This document shows, in pieces, positions 52,503 to 61,556 of a stretch of 64,000 nt of DNA. A model generated the notes under the pieces. It searched no databases. It was not told the DNA's origin and saw only the letters and a list, made by a program, of their open reading frames with translations. This DNA comes from Gemmatimonas sp. (GTDB lineage Bacteria > Gemmatimonadota > Gemmatimonadetes > Gemmatimonadales > Gemmatimonadaceae): the NCBI RefSeq assembly GCF_027531815.1, contig NZ_JAPZSK010000014.1, positions 215,246 to 279,245 on the forward strand, given 5' to 3'. Each line of letters opens with the position of its first letter. Within the stretch, counting starts at the first letter, position 1. The position numbers and the translations under genes are program-made.

Positions 52503-53245
52503 TAGGCCGCGTGACGCCGACGAGCCGAGAGCCCAATCCCTGCCAGACCGGCCGCGAGCAGCGCTACCGATGTCGGCTCGGGCACCGTCGTTCCGAGCGA
52601 CTCCGTGGCCGTCACCGTGAACGAACCGCTGTTGTTGTACCATCCGAAGCCGTCACCCGAACCGAAGAAGAGTCGCGTCGCGCCAGTCGGCGTAGTGAAC
52701 ACCTGCGACGCACCATTGAACTGACCGAGGTTCGTGTCGGTGGTCAGGCCATCGCCAATGAAGAAGATCTGCCCGAGCCCCGGCGCGAGCGTTGCAAAGT
52801 TCAACCCACCGCCGAAGTCGAGTTGCGCCGGCGTTGTCGTGCCCGTCGGGCTGTTCGCGTCGAGGAAGACGCCGAAGAGCGCGTTGTACCGCACGTTCAG
52901 CGGTGCCGAAATGCCATCGCCGTAGTTCGTGAGCGATCCTCCCTCATTGCCGTCAGGATTGTTGCCGCTCACAGGATTCGAAGAATAGTTCGAGATGCCT
53001 GTGACCGAGAAGGTCAGGAGAGAACCGGCGGTGACCGAGATGAACGGTGGCGCCTGCCCCGGCACTGCGTCGCCGTTGCAGCACGTATAGCCGCTGAGTC
53101 GTCCAGCGAGATTGGGATTGGCGGATCCGAGCACAGTCGTCTGCGCCGAAACGGGTGCGGCGAGCAAAGTGGCCACGGACATGGCGATCGCCAACTGGCG
53201 CGCGCGGTGGCCGCAGCGTTTGATTTTCGGTACGTGCGAGGGCAT
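52502..53245 (-). CDS. PEP-CTERM-sorted exported protein
   Basis: A 247-residue protein with a signal peptide ending at APVSAQ, a beta-rich body with many Gly, Asn and Thr, and a C-terminal PEP-CTERM signal: VPEP, a membrane helix (SVALLAAGLAGIGLS) and ARRRH. Such proteins are cleaved and sorted by an exosortase, which must be coded elsewhere, and often belong to biofilm matrix systems. The body has one Cys pair (GYTCCNGD). IS630 copy 2 is inserted exactly at the CTAG that contains its TAG stop, yet the stop is kept. Confidence 0.85.
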   Translation of the reverse strand: MPSHVPKIKRCGHRARQLAIAMSVATLLAAPVSAQTTVLGSANPNLAGRLSGYTCCNGDAVPGQAPPFISVTAGSLLTFSVTGISNYSSNPVSGNNPDGNEGGSLTNYGDGISAPLNVRYNALFGVFLDANSPTGTTTPAQLDFGGGLNFATLAPGLGQIFFIGDGLTTDTNLGQFNGASQVFTTPTGATRLFFGSGDGFGWYNNSGSFTVTATESLGTTVPEPTSVALLAAGLAGIGLSARRRHAA

Positions 53246-53324
53246 CAGACCTCCGAAGTGAGACGGTACGGCAAGTGGAATATCGATGATCGACGAGCAA
53301 TCTGACGTGTCGGTTCAACCCGAG

Positions 53325-53350
53325 ATCAACAGGCACAACGTTTTGTTGAT
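53325..53350. promoter_or_regulatory. Inverted repeat between divergent PEP-CTERM and SARP genes
   Basis: ATCAACA (53325-53331) and TGTTGAT (53344-53350) are perfect 7-bp arms 12 bases apart, in an AT-rich part of the 207-base divergent gap. This is a sensible site for a regulator of both genes. Confidence 0.45.
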
Positions 53351-53452
53351 TAAGAACTTAGGCCGCATTCACCGGCCTCCGGTCGTTTCTGTTGAAGTCC
53401 CGCGTCAGCAAGAAGTCGCGAGCCACGTCCATTCGATCGCGTTGGTGCCGGC

Positions 53453-56206
53453 ATGAGCAATGGGCTATCGACAGCGACGTCTGTCCGCAGCTCGCCGCGC
53501 GCCTTCCTTCGCACGTTCGGCGGCCTCACGCTTGAGGTCGCTGATGGGAGCGACACCAACGAGACCGAAGCGCGGGCGCTGCATGAGCTGGCCGGCCGGC
53601 GACGCAAGGTCGCGCTGCTGCTCTATCTGACGGGCCAGAGCAGACCTGTTTCCCGCGAACTGCTGGCCACGCTCTTTTGGAGCGAGGAACCGCCGGAGCG
53701 CGCCCGCCACAACCTCGCCGAAGCCCTGTCGCACATCCGACGGGCGTTCGGACGCCACTCGATTGCCTCGCGCGTCACGGACGTGCTACTCGCCGACTCC
53801 TGCCCGATCGACGTGGACGTCCGCCTGTTCGACGCGGCGCTGGCGAACGGAGACCTGGAGCGAGCGGCCTCGCTGTATGCGGGCCCGTTTCTGGAAGGCG
53901 TGTTTCTGCAGCGCGCGCCGGGCTTCGATGACTGGGCGGCGAGAGAACGCGCTCGATTGTCGGGACGCTTCGTCGCGCTCAGCGTGACGCTCGTGCCGCG
54001 CCTGCTGTCCGATGGGCGACCCGCCGAGGCCGCCGCGTTGGCGGAGCATTGGCTCAACGAGGATTTGGAGGACGCCGACGCGGCGATCGGGTTGCTCACG
54101 GCACTCGCCACGCCTGGGACACGCGCCGCGCTGCGCGACGCGATCGAGCGATATGGGCGGCTCAAGATGCGACTGCTCGCCGAGTTGGAGAGCGAGCTTG
54201 ACGAGAGCGTGACCGCGCTGTCCGCCACCCATGAAGCAAGGCTGGCGGCGCTGCCCGCACGGCGGGAAACGGACAGCGCGCTTGCCACCCATGTCGAATC
54301 CTCGCCGGCGATGGAGAAGGACACAGGGCCGGGCGCGGTGCCCCAGGTGCTCACACCTACTGCGGCGGCATCGTCGCCGCATCGATTCGCGCGCATCCTG
54401 ATTGGCCTGGCGGGAGCGTTCGTCGCCGTCGCCGCGTGGGTCGTGCTACGTCCGCGCGAGGTGGCGGAGGCGGCGGCGGCGTGGGTACTGGTCGCGGACA
54501 CACAGGATCCGGCGCGAGACCTGGTGACAACCGAGTCCATCTCGATGGCGCTGAGCGTCGCGCTCGCGCAGGGAGACCGGCTCAACGTCGTCACACGGAA
54601 TCGCGTACGCGAAGCGCTGCAATTGATGCGTCGTCCCGACAGCACGTTCGTCGACGAGCGGACGGCACTCGAGATCGCCACGCGCATCGGTGCGGGGCAG
54701 GTCGTCATTCCGTCGCTCGCCAGGCTTGGCGCACAACGCGCGCTGTCCGCACGCACAGTCGATGTCGCCACGGGACGTGCACTTGGCGTCGATCAGACCA
54801 CCGCGGTCAACGAAGACTCGCTCCTGTCGGCGCTGGACGTGGTGGCGCGCCAGTTGCGCAGTCGACTCGGCAGATCCTCTCGAAACGTTGATCAGCCGCG
54901 ACCGCTGCCCGACGTGACGACGGCCTCGCTGGGTGCGTTGCGCGAGTACACGATCGCGAACGACTATTCTCGACGTCGGGTGTACGATTCGGCCCTCGTC
55001 GCCTATCGGCGGGCGATTGCCCTCGACTCCAGCTTTGCCACGGCGTATGCGGCGCTCGGCCAGCTGCTGCACTATACCAACCAGCCCGCCGAGGGGGAAC
55101 AAGCTCTCGTGCGGGCGCTGTCGCTGCGCTCGCGGCTGAGTGAACGCGAGGCCATGCGCAACGAGGCGATGCAGGCCAGATGGCGGCGTCAACCGGACAG
55201 CGCGATCGCCATTCAGCAACGCTGGCTCGCCGGGCACCCGCGCGATACCGACACGCGGTCGTCGATGGCCTACGACCTTTTTCTGGGGCGACGCTTCGCG
55301 GCGGCGCAGCAGGTGTATCTGGAGGTATTGGCCACAGATTCACTGAATCCGGTCGACTGGATCAACCTGGCGGCTTCTGGCAACGCACTCGACACGGAGA
55401 GCGATCGGGCGGTGGCGCGTCGGGCGTTTGCGCGTGCGTTTGCGCTCGATCCGTCGCGGCGCACCGATGTCATCCAGAACAACGAGTACGGATCGCTCCT
55501 GGTGCGTGCAGGATTCCCGGATTCCGCCGCGGCGGTATTTCGGCTGATGCTCGGCGGGCCGCCAGGTCAAGCGTCGCGAGGCTATCGCTCGCTCGGCCTG
55601 CTGGCGCTCTGGCGCCGTGATCCGCGTACCGCCGTGGCGCTGTTCGACAGTGCGGCGCAGTCGCATCAGGCGATGAAGAACGAATCGCTGGGCGAAGTGC
55701 GTGCACGACTGATGCTCGCGTGGGCGCTCGGCGAAGCCGGCGATGAGGCGGGTGCACGCGCAGAGCTCGAACGAACGCGTGCACTCTCGCGGAACGGCGT
55801 CGCTGAACCAACGGTGCTGTACTGGGCAGGGAAAGCGATGGCACGGCGCGGCATGACGGCCGCTGCACGCGAAATGCTCGATACGCTGGCACGACGTGCG
55901 GTTGCGGGAAACGTGCGCCACGAGAGTGCGGCCCTGCTGCTTCGCGGAGAGCTGGCGCTGGCGCGCGGGGAGCCGGGTGTCGCGGTTCTACTGATCGAAC
56001 GCGGGGGCGCGCTCGACAGCACACCGGTGCCGCGCGAGTCGTTGGCCCATGCGGCGCGCGCCGCCGGTCAGACGGCGCGCGCTGATTCGATCTATCGGCA
56101 TCTGGCGGGCACGCTCAGGTTTGGAACGGAGGCGATGCTGGCGCAGCGGCTGGCGGTGCGTCAGCTCACACCGGCGCGACGGCAGCGGCCGCGGAGGGGT
56201 TCGTAA
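53453..56206 (+). CDS. SARP-type regulator: winged helix, BTAD domain, membrane anchor and TPR repeats
   Basis: A 917-residue protein. Residues about 18-105 form an OmpR-like DNA-binding domain (LRTFGGLTLEV, RRKVALLLYLTG, LLATLFWSEEPPERARHNL) and 106-260 a bacterial transcriptional activation domain. A single membrane helix is at about 312-332. The outer or C-terminal part begins with a TolB-N-like segment (DRLNVVTRNRVREALQL) and continues as many TPR-like repeats to the end. The form is typical of Gemmatimonadota SARP-TPR proteins and of CadC-like one-component membrane regulators. It is divergent from the PEP-CTERM gene, a likely target. Confidence 0.88.
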   Translation: MSNGLSTATSVRSSPRAFLRTFGGLTLEVADGSDTNETEARALHELAGRRRKVALLLYLTGQSRPVSRELLATLFWSEEPPERARHNLAEALSHIRRAFGRHSIASRVTDVLLADSCPIDVDVRLFDAALANGDLERAASLYAGPFLEGVFLQRAPGFDDWAARERARLSGRFVALSVTLVPRLLSDGRPAEAAALAEHWLNEDLEDADAAIGLLTALATPGTRAALRDAIERYGRLKMRLLAELESELDESVTALSATHEARLAALPARRETDSALATHVESSPAMEKDTGPGAVPQVLTPTAAASSPHRFARILIGLAGAFVAVAAWVVLRPREVAEAAAAWVLVADTQDPARDLVTTESISMALSVALAQGDRLNVVTRNRVREALQLMRRPDSTFVDERTALEIATRIGAGQVVIPSLARLGAQRALSARTVDVATGRALGVDQTTAVNEDSLLSALDVVARQLRSRLGRSSRNVDQPRPLPDVTTASLGALREYTIANDYSRRRVYDSALVAYRRAIALDSSFATAYAALGQLLHYTNQPAEGEQALVRALSLRSRLSEREAMRNEAMQARWRRQPDSAIAIQQRWLAGHPRDTDTRSSMAYDLFLGRRFAAAQQVYLEVLATDSLNPVDWINLAASGNALDTESDRAVARRAFARAFALDPSRRTDVIQNNEYGSLLVRAGFPDSAAAVFRLMLGGPPGQASRGYRSLGLLALWRRDPRTAVALFDSAAQSHQAMKNESLGEVRARLMLAWALGEAGDEAGARAELERTRALSRNGVAEPTVLYWAGKAMARRGMTAAAREMLDTLARRAVAGNVRHESAALLLRGELALARGEPGVAVLLIERGGALDSTPVPRESLAHAARAAGQTARADSIYRHLAGTLRFGTEAMLAQRLAVRQLTPARRQRPRRGS

Positions 56207-56400
56207 ATCACGGCGGCGCCCGCAAGGTCTTCTTCCGCCATGGCGCGATTAGCCTCCTTCACGAGCACCACGGCCTCGCGTACGTTCGCTCGCGCTTCGT
56301 CGAGCGGGGCACCTTGCGTATTGGCACCCGGCAGCTCTTTTCCGAAGGCAATGTACCCTTCAGGTACCGCCTGATGGACAGCGGTCAGCTCTCCGGCCAT
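56161..56400 (-). CDS. HicB-family antitoxin-like protein, no HicA seen
   Basis: From ATG 56400 a 79-residue protein: EGYIAFGKELPGANTQGAPLDEARANVREAVVLV is the HicB partial RNase H-like fold (quoted in part: KELPGANTQGAPLDEARANV). Its last 46 bases overlap the end of the SARP gene on the other strand, and the final residues (RCRRAGVS) are unlike the family, so its end may have been altered. No HicA toxin frame is seen on either side. Confidence 0.65.
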   Translation of the reverse strand: MAGELTAVHQAVPEGYIAFGKELPGANTQGAPLDEARANVREAVVLVKEANRAMAEEDLAGAAVIYEPLRGRCRRAGVS

Positions 56401-57299
56401 TGCGAACTCCGAGGTTGTTGGGACGCTTGCAATGTATGGTCGCCACGGCTGAACCGCACGCGTGCATTGCGCAACCCGCCGTAGTGGGTCGGCCGGGCAC
56501 TTGCAGCAGAGTGCACTGATCGTCCGAACCGGCACGGCTCGTTGCCGGCTGGACATCCGCGCCCTGCTGTGGGGCCTGGAAACGATGCGGCAGGCGAACG
56601 ACATAACGCAGCCGACGTCCGCGATGTGCCGCGTCGCCAGCAGCGATCGGGTCGGTAACTCCGAGGGAAGGGCTACGAATGACGATGGTGCGGAATGGGT
56701 GATGGAGCAATCGCTGCTGACGCTGGGACCGCGTCGAAGGCTTGCCCATTGCTGAGCGCTCTCTGGCTGTCCCGCGGGTCGGCTATCTCTGCCACTCGCT
56801 GCGCGGCGATATCGGGCTCGCCTGGTAGACCGCGCGCGAGCCAGATCGCACCAATTGCACTGAGAACGGCTTGGACGATGACCATGAACCGTCGGAGTGA
56901 GGAGTCACCGGCCCATGCAGCGTCCTGAATACTGCCTACACCTCCCGTCTCTCCTGGAGACGTGTGGCTGTTGGAACGAGCGAATCGGCGGGACAGTCCG
57001 CTGCTGAAGCAACGGATCTTCGACGACCGGTTGCATCCGCTCAGTACTGCTGCCACGAATTCTGAAGGCGCTCACAGCGCACCGCTGTCTGCCGAGCATG
57101 ATCGATGTACAACGCTGGTTGGCCGCCGAACGCCGGCTTCTGCTGCGAGCGGACCGCGCGATGCTTCACGCTACGCGGATGGTCGGTCCGCTCGGCAACA
57201 GCAAGCATCGCTAGGCCCGCGAAACCGGACGTTGCGTCGGAATGGCCCGTCGCGCAACGGAACGGTGATGGCTGGCAGCCGAGTCGGACGTATGCTCGG
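56401..57299. other. About 900 bp without a supported gene
   Basis: The region has no frame with clear homology. A minus-strand frame ending at 56673 has a membrane-helix-like start near 56885 (VIVQAVLSAIGAIWLARGL) and a 70-residue length, which could be a small membrane protein, but nothing else supports it. Confidence 0.3.
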
Positions 57300-57905
57300 C
57301 GCTCCTTGGTCCCGGAGCGTGCATGCCCGATGCGGCGCCGGCGGCAAGTGCCGGTACCTCTGCCCGATCTGTCATGCCAAGCGGTTGGCGATCTGGACGC
57401 AATGGCTGGACACGACGCGGCTCGCGCCGGTGCCGCACCGGCAGGTGGTGCTCACCATCCCGAAGCGGCTCCGCGCCTTCTGCCTCTACGTGGCCCGCCC
57501 ACGACACAGCACACTTGACCGAGGCGTTCCGGCGCGCGGTGCTCCCGCTCTTCGTCCGCCTCGAACTCTTCGGCGCGGACCACGCCGCCGGGATGCTGAC
57601 CTGGCCGCACTCGGGGGTCCATGTCCATACGGCCGTCTGGGGCCCTGCGGATGATCGCGCGTTCGCCACCCGGCTCACGCGGTACTGCGCCCGGAGTCCC
57701 GTCGCGCTGGAACGGCGCACCTACGACCGGACCGCGAAGGCCGTAACGTACCGGTCGGACAAGTCCGAGGGCTAGACGGCGGGCACCAAGACCGTCGACC
57801 CGCTCGAGTGCCTAGCCCGGGTGCTGGTGCGCATCCCCGACAAAGGCCACGTCACCACGCGGTACTATGGCTGGTATGCCAACCGCCCCCGTGGCATGCG
57901 GGACA
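57300..57905 (+). pseudogene. IS91-family transposase remnant, frameshifted and internally deleted
   Basis: Successive frames encode parts of an IS91 transposase: the zinc-finger-like CPICHAKRLAIWTQWLDTT and HRQVVLTIPKRLRAFCLY, then after a deletion WPAHDTAHLTEAFRRAVLPL, HTAVWGPADDRAFATRL and TYDRTAKAVTYRSDKSEG. A TAG at 57774-57776 interrupts it before the last part (PDKGHVTTRYYGWYANRPRG). The rolling-circle catalytic His/Tyr motifs are incomplete. Confidence 0.75.
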
Positions 57906-57910
57906 AGGCG

Positions 57911-57985
57911 GCACTCGCGAGGTCGGCGATCCCGCCGTACCCTCGACGAATAGTCGGCCCACCCCGATTGGAATTCCTATCCCGT
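57911..57985 (+). promoter_or_regulatory. Conserved promoter-leader element, copy B
   Basis: Best match to copy A (58 of 75 positions). The -10-like box is TACCCT (57938-57943) in GCCGTACCCTCGACGA. It begins right after the IS91 remnant and lies 89 bases before the start of the gene at 58074. Confidence 0.55.
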
Positions 57986-58073
57986 GACGGAGACCTTCGA
58001 CCAGCCCGACGCGCTGCTGGCTACATTGGTGTGCATCGAAACCTGCACGCATTTTCAGCAGCGAGGATTCAGC

Positions 58074-58667
58074 ATGGGCACTCGTCTCAACCATCTGTTG
58101 CACGGCTCCTATCTGTCCACGTGGGAAGCGTTTGCCACCGAAATGCAGGGTACGTGGAGCGCTCCCTCGTTCGGCCACAACGCGCGCATCGAGATTCCAC
58201 ACGCGCATGGGCCGATTGTTCTGGAGCGTGACGTGACCATGATCATGACGGGAAAAGTCATGATTCCGGTGGTGTCCACGATCTTCTCGGCACCACGCCC
58301 CACCAACCCGGCGCACCGCTTCTCGGTATCGCGCGCCAACTTTGCCACATCAGTGGCGGAGTGGTTTGGTCGTCTGGATATCCACGTGGACGATCCGGTG
58401 TTCGACGAGGCGTTCGTCCTGAAAGGTGAGACGCCCGACTTCGTACGCTCGCTGTTCCGGGATGCCCCGCTCCGCGACCGCTATCGCGCAGACTTCGAGG
58501 GGTCGCTCGCACTCAAGGACGACACGGCATTCTTTGCCGATCCGACGCCTGGGATCGACCCGCTCGAGCTGGCGGTGTCGGGGATCATTGAGGATGGCGC
58601 GAGACTACGCCGGGTGTACGAGCTTTTTGCCGCGACGGTGACGCGATTGGACGAGCTTGGCGGCTGA
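58074..58667 (+). CDS. Hypothetical protein
   Basis: A 197-residue protein from ATG 58074 with a GAGGA ribosome-binding site about 8 bases upstream; the frame is open to 57984, but that part lies within the promoter element. No signal peptide or membrane helix. The sequence has a beta-rich first half (ARIEIPHAHGPIVLERDVTM, FSVSRANFATSVAEWFGRLDI) and a helical end (DGARLRRVYELFAATVTRLDEL). It looks like a soluble alpha/beta protein of the DUF3137 or FHA-associated kind in general shape only. The family is not recognised. Confidence 0.6.
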   Translation: MGTRLNHLLHGSYLSTWEAFATEMQGTWSAPSFGHNARIEIPHAHGPIVLERDVTMIMTGKVMIPVVSTIFSAPRPTNPAHRFSVSRANFATSVAEWFGRLDIHVDDPVFDEAFVLKGETPDFVRSLFRDAPLRDRYRADFEGSLALKDDTAFFADPTPGIDPLELAVSGIIEDGARLRRVYELFAATVTRLDELGG

Positions 58668-58844
58668 GTGGCAAACGTGTGCTGAGGGTGCGAGTACCTC
58701 TCATCTAGCCGACGCCTCACGCCGCTCGCGTTGTGCCGAACGGGTGTGCACAGACGCCCCGCCCGCGCCGCAGTCGCGCGGCAGTTCCGGTCACCCGTAA
58801 TCTCTCAGCATAGCCGGCTCGGCCGATCGGCGCTGGGCGCCACG

Positions 58845-60221
58845 TCAGCGTGGTGCGCGCCGACGGAGCGAATAGAGCGCCGTGCTGAGTCGCAGGACAT
58901 CCCGTCCGTGAAGGCGGTGGTAGAGCGTGTCCGGCGTCCCACCGGTCGGGGTCACGACGAGCAGGGCGTTGGTGGTGTCGGTGTCCACCCCGCGCGAGGT
59001 GTAAAAGGTCACATCCAGCTGCCCGCGCAGATACCGACGCGCAGCCAGGTCGCGGAGGCGCACCATCGCCTCGTCCGTGACGAGCAGCGCGTCGCCCGCC
59101 CGCTCCTCGCTCGGCACGAACGCGAAGCGCACCACCTCGTCCGGGCGGAGCAGCCCGCGGCTTCGGGCCGCCGCCACGAGGGCCGGCGGCACGGCATCAC
59201 CCGTGGCGGCCAGCCGCGGCTCCGGGCTGTCGTCGAGGAGAAGGCGCACGAGCGCCGACGACGCGTACACCAGCCCGGCGACGACGACGACCGCGGTGAC
59301 CGCCACGAGCGCCACGAGGCGCAACCGGCGAAACCGCGCCCGACGCGTCACCTCGGCCGGGGACAGCAGCCCCTCCGGCGTCCGGATGCGGGCGACGGCC
59401 GCCACCACCTCGCTCGCGGTCGGCCGGGCCGTCGGCTCCTTGGCGAGCATGCGCGCCACGAGCGCGGCGAGCGCCGTGGGCGTCTGCGGCGCCCGCTGAT
59501 GCACGCTCGGCGCCGGCGTGGCGATCACGCGCGCCATCAACTCCGCCGGGGTGCGCCCGTCGAAGGGCAGCAGACCCGTCAGCATCTCGTACAGCACGAC
59601 CCCCAGCGCGTATACATCGGAGCGTCCGTCGACGGCTTCGCCGAGTGCCTGCTCCGGGCTCATGTAGTGCGGCGTGCCCGAGCCATCCGCCATCGCCTCG
59701 GCCGTCGAGCGTGACGTCACGAGCGCGAGCCCGAAGTCCGTCACCACCGCATGGCCATCGGCGTCGAACAGGATGTTCGCCGGCTTGACGTCGCGATGCA
59801 CGATGCCCTTCGCGTGGGCGGCCGCGAGCGCGCTGGCCACCTCGCTCGCCACTCGCGCGGCCTCGCGCGCCGGCAACGGCGTCCCCGCGAGACGCTGCTG
59901 GAGGGAGTCGCCGGGCACGAGCCGCATGGCGAGGATGAGCAGCCCATCGCGAAGCGTCACCTCGTAGAGCGGGACGATGTGCGGGTGTTCGACGCCCGCC
60001 AGCACCCGCGCCTCGTGCAGGAACTCGGCTTCCTGCGCGTCATCGAGACGCCCCGCGACGTCGACGACCTTGAGCGCCACGTCCCGCTCAAGGCGGGGGT
60101 CCCGGGCCCGATAGACCGTGGCGAAGCCGCCATGGCCGAGACGCTCCCCGACCTGGAGCGCGGATCCGAGCGTGGCCTGCAGACGGGCCCGCAGGGCGTC
60201 CGCATGGTGCTCACCGTCCAT
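58845..60221 (-). CDS. Hanks-type serine/threonine protein kinase with one membrane helix
   Basis: A 458-residue protein. Kinase elements are complete: Gly loop GERLGHGGFATVY (25-37), Lys51, Glu70, HRDVKPAN (142-149), DFG (162-164) and SPE in YMSPEQ. A membrane helix at about 301-322 is followed by a 135-residue extracytoplasmic part of no known family. GTG 60233 is an alternative start that overlaps the EamA stop (GTGA), so the two genes are coupled. The kinase may respond to a signal linked to the transporter, but that is inference. Confidence 0.92.
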   Translation of the reverse strand: MDGEHHADALRARLQATLGSALQVGERLGHGGFATVYRARDPRLERDVALKVVDVAGRLDDAQEAEFLHEARVLAGVEHPHIVPLYEVTLRDGLLILAMRLVPGDSLQQRLAGTPLPAREAARVASEVASALAAAHAKGIVHRDVKPANILFDADGHAVVTDFGLALVTSRSTAEAMADGSGTPHYMSPEQALGEAVDGRSDVYALGVVLYEMLTGLLPFDGRTPAELMARVIATPAPSVHQRAPQTPTALAALVARMLAKEPTARPTASEVVAAVARIRTPEGLLSPAEVTRRARFRRLRLVALVAVTAVVVVAGLVYASSALVRLLLDDSPEPRLAATGDAVPPALVAAARSRGLLRPDEVVRFAFVPSEERAGDALLVTDEAMVRLRDLAARRYLRGQLDVTFYTSRGVDTDTTNALLVVTPTGGTPDTLYHRLHGRDVLRLSTALYSLRRRAPR

Positions 60222-60229
60222 GGCGCCGC

Positions 60230-61144
60230 TCACTCGTTCGCCGCCGCCAGCTCGGCCGCCACCACCTCGGCGCGTGGCGGGGCCTTGCGCCGGAAGGCGA
60301 GGAGCAGTGTGCTCGCCACGATGATCGCGGCCCCCGCCACGCTCCAGCCGCTCGGGTGATCGTCGAACACCAGCGCCCCCCAGACCGCCGCGAACACCAG
60401 CTGCAGGTAGCCAACGGCGGTCGCCCGCGCGGCCGTCTCGCGCTGCAGCGCCTTCGTCATGAAGGTCTGCGCGAGTTGCGTCGCCACCGACATCGCCGTG
60501 AGCAGCAGCCATTCCTGCGCCGTCGGCCACACCCAGCCCGGCAGGGCGAACGGCAACGTGAGGGGTACCGTCACGAGCGGCAGGTAGAAGACGACGCGCC
60601 GCGGATCCTCGGCGCGCCCCATGCGGCGCACCGTGACGTACGAGCCGGCGCTGCAGGCGGCCCCGACGAGCGCGACCGCCGTCGCCAGCGACGGCAGCGG
60701 CACCACGGCCGAGCCCCAGAGTGCCCCGAGTGCACTCGGCCGCACCACCATCACCACGCCCACCACGCTGGCGACCAGGCACAGCGCCGTGCGCCGGGTG
60801 ATCCGCTCGCCGAGCAGCAGGGCGGCGAGGAGGGCCGCCCAGATGGGGTTCGTGTACTGCAGCAGCGTCGCCTCGCTGAGTGGCAGGTGCACCAGCGAGT
60901 AGAAGAAGCAGGTGAGCCCCAGGCAGCCGAGGACGCCCCGCTGCCAGAGGAAGCGCTGCAGTTGCGGCTCGCCCCACATCGAGAGCCCGGCCCGCCGCAG
61001 CGTCCACCAGCTCAGCCCCAGCGTCATCACTGCCCGAACCAGCACCAGCTCCTGGCTGGGCAACCGGCGCCCCGCGAGCTTCGCGGTCAGGCTCATCAGG
61101 CTGAACCAGAAGGCGCCGACCGCCATCTGCTGCAGCCCCGTCAC
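60230..61144 (-). CDS. EamA-family (DMT) transporter
   Basis: A 304-residue protein with ten membrane segments in two EamA repeats. Marker parts are VGAFWFSLMSLTAKLAGRRL, HLPLSEATLLQYTNPIWAAL and SVVGVVMVVRP in the first repeat, and QTFMTKALQRETAARATAVG in the second. Members export amino acids, nucleosides or other metabolites. The start is placed at GTG 61144; the frame is open to 61348 but the extra part lacks membrane or family features. Its stop overlaps the kinase start. Confidence 0.88.
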   Translation of the reverse strand: MTGLQQMAVGAFWFSLMSLTAKLAGRRLPSQELVLVRAVMTLGLSWWTLRRAGLSMWGEPQLQRFLWQRGVLGCLGLTCFFYSLVHLPLSEATLLQYTNPIWAALLAALLLGERITRRTALCLVASVVGVVMVVRPSALGALWGSAVVPLPSLATAVALVGAACSAGSYVTVRRMGRAEDPRRVVFYLPLVTVPLTLPFALPGWVWPTAQEWLLLTAMSVATQLAQTFMTKALQRETAARATAVGYLQLVFAAVWGALVFDDHPSGWSVAGAAIIVASTLLLAFRRKAPPRAEVVAAELAAANE

Positions 61145-61312
61145 GCGACCCCGGCGCGGCGGTGACGGGCGACGCTCGCCTGGGCGCGGGGGCAAGCACC
61201 GGACCGGGATCCCGCGCTGTTGGGCCTGACGAGGAGGAAGGGCGTGTTCCGCATGATCGGCTGGATTCTCCACGCGCCGCCCCCATTCCGCCAGCGGCGC
61301 CTGCACTTTGCA

Positions 61313-61556
61313 ATACAAAGTTCCACAGGCCCACGAACCCGACGACACACGCCGCCCACCCGGCCGTCATTCGTCTCGCCGTCTCACGTTCCTGCCACAG
61401 GGCGCGCAGCGCCAGTGCGCCCGACACCACCACCCCAAACCGGAGCGCGCGCGCAAAGATCCCCGCCACGTCCGCGGAGACCGCGGGGTCGTCGGGCAGG
61501 CCACGTGCCGCCGACACGGTCAGCGCGGCGACGACGGTCATACGCATCCTGAACAC
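61313..61556 (-). pseudogene. Small membrane protein paralog with disrupted 3-prime end
   Basis: From ATG 61556 the first 80 codons resemble the neighbour at 61878-62231: both have a membrane helix, then ALALRALWQ-x-R followed by R-x-TA-x-WA. After WNFVL the resemblance ends and the frame runs on without a stop through the EamA and kinase genes. A frameshift or deletion has probably removed the natural end. Confidence 0.45.

Noticed and set aside
52502..53245. The idea that IS630 copy 2 truncated the PEP-CTERM gene
   Set aside because: The TAG stop is part of the CTAG target and the PEP-CTERM tail is complete through the basic end, so no residues appear to be lost.
58845..61556. A 903-codon minus-strand frame that would fuse a small membrane protein to the kinase
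   Set aside because: The central 900 bases code for a clear EamA transporter in another frame of the same strand, and the fused middle part is low-complexity Arg/Gly/Ala sequence. The open frame is an effect of high G+C.
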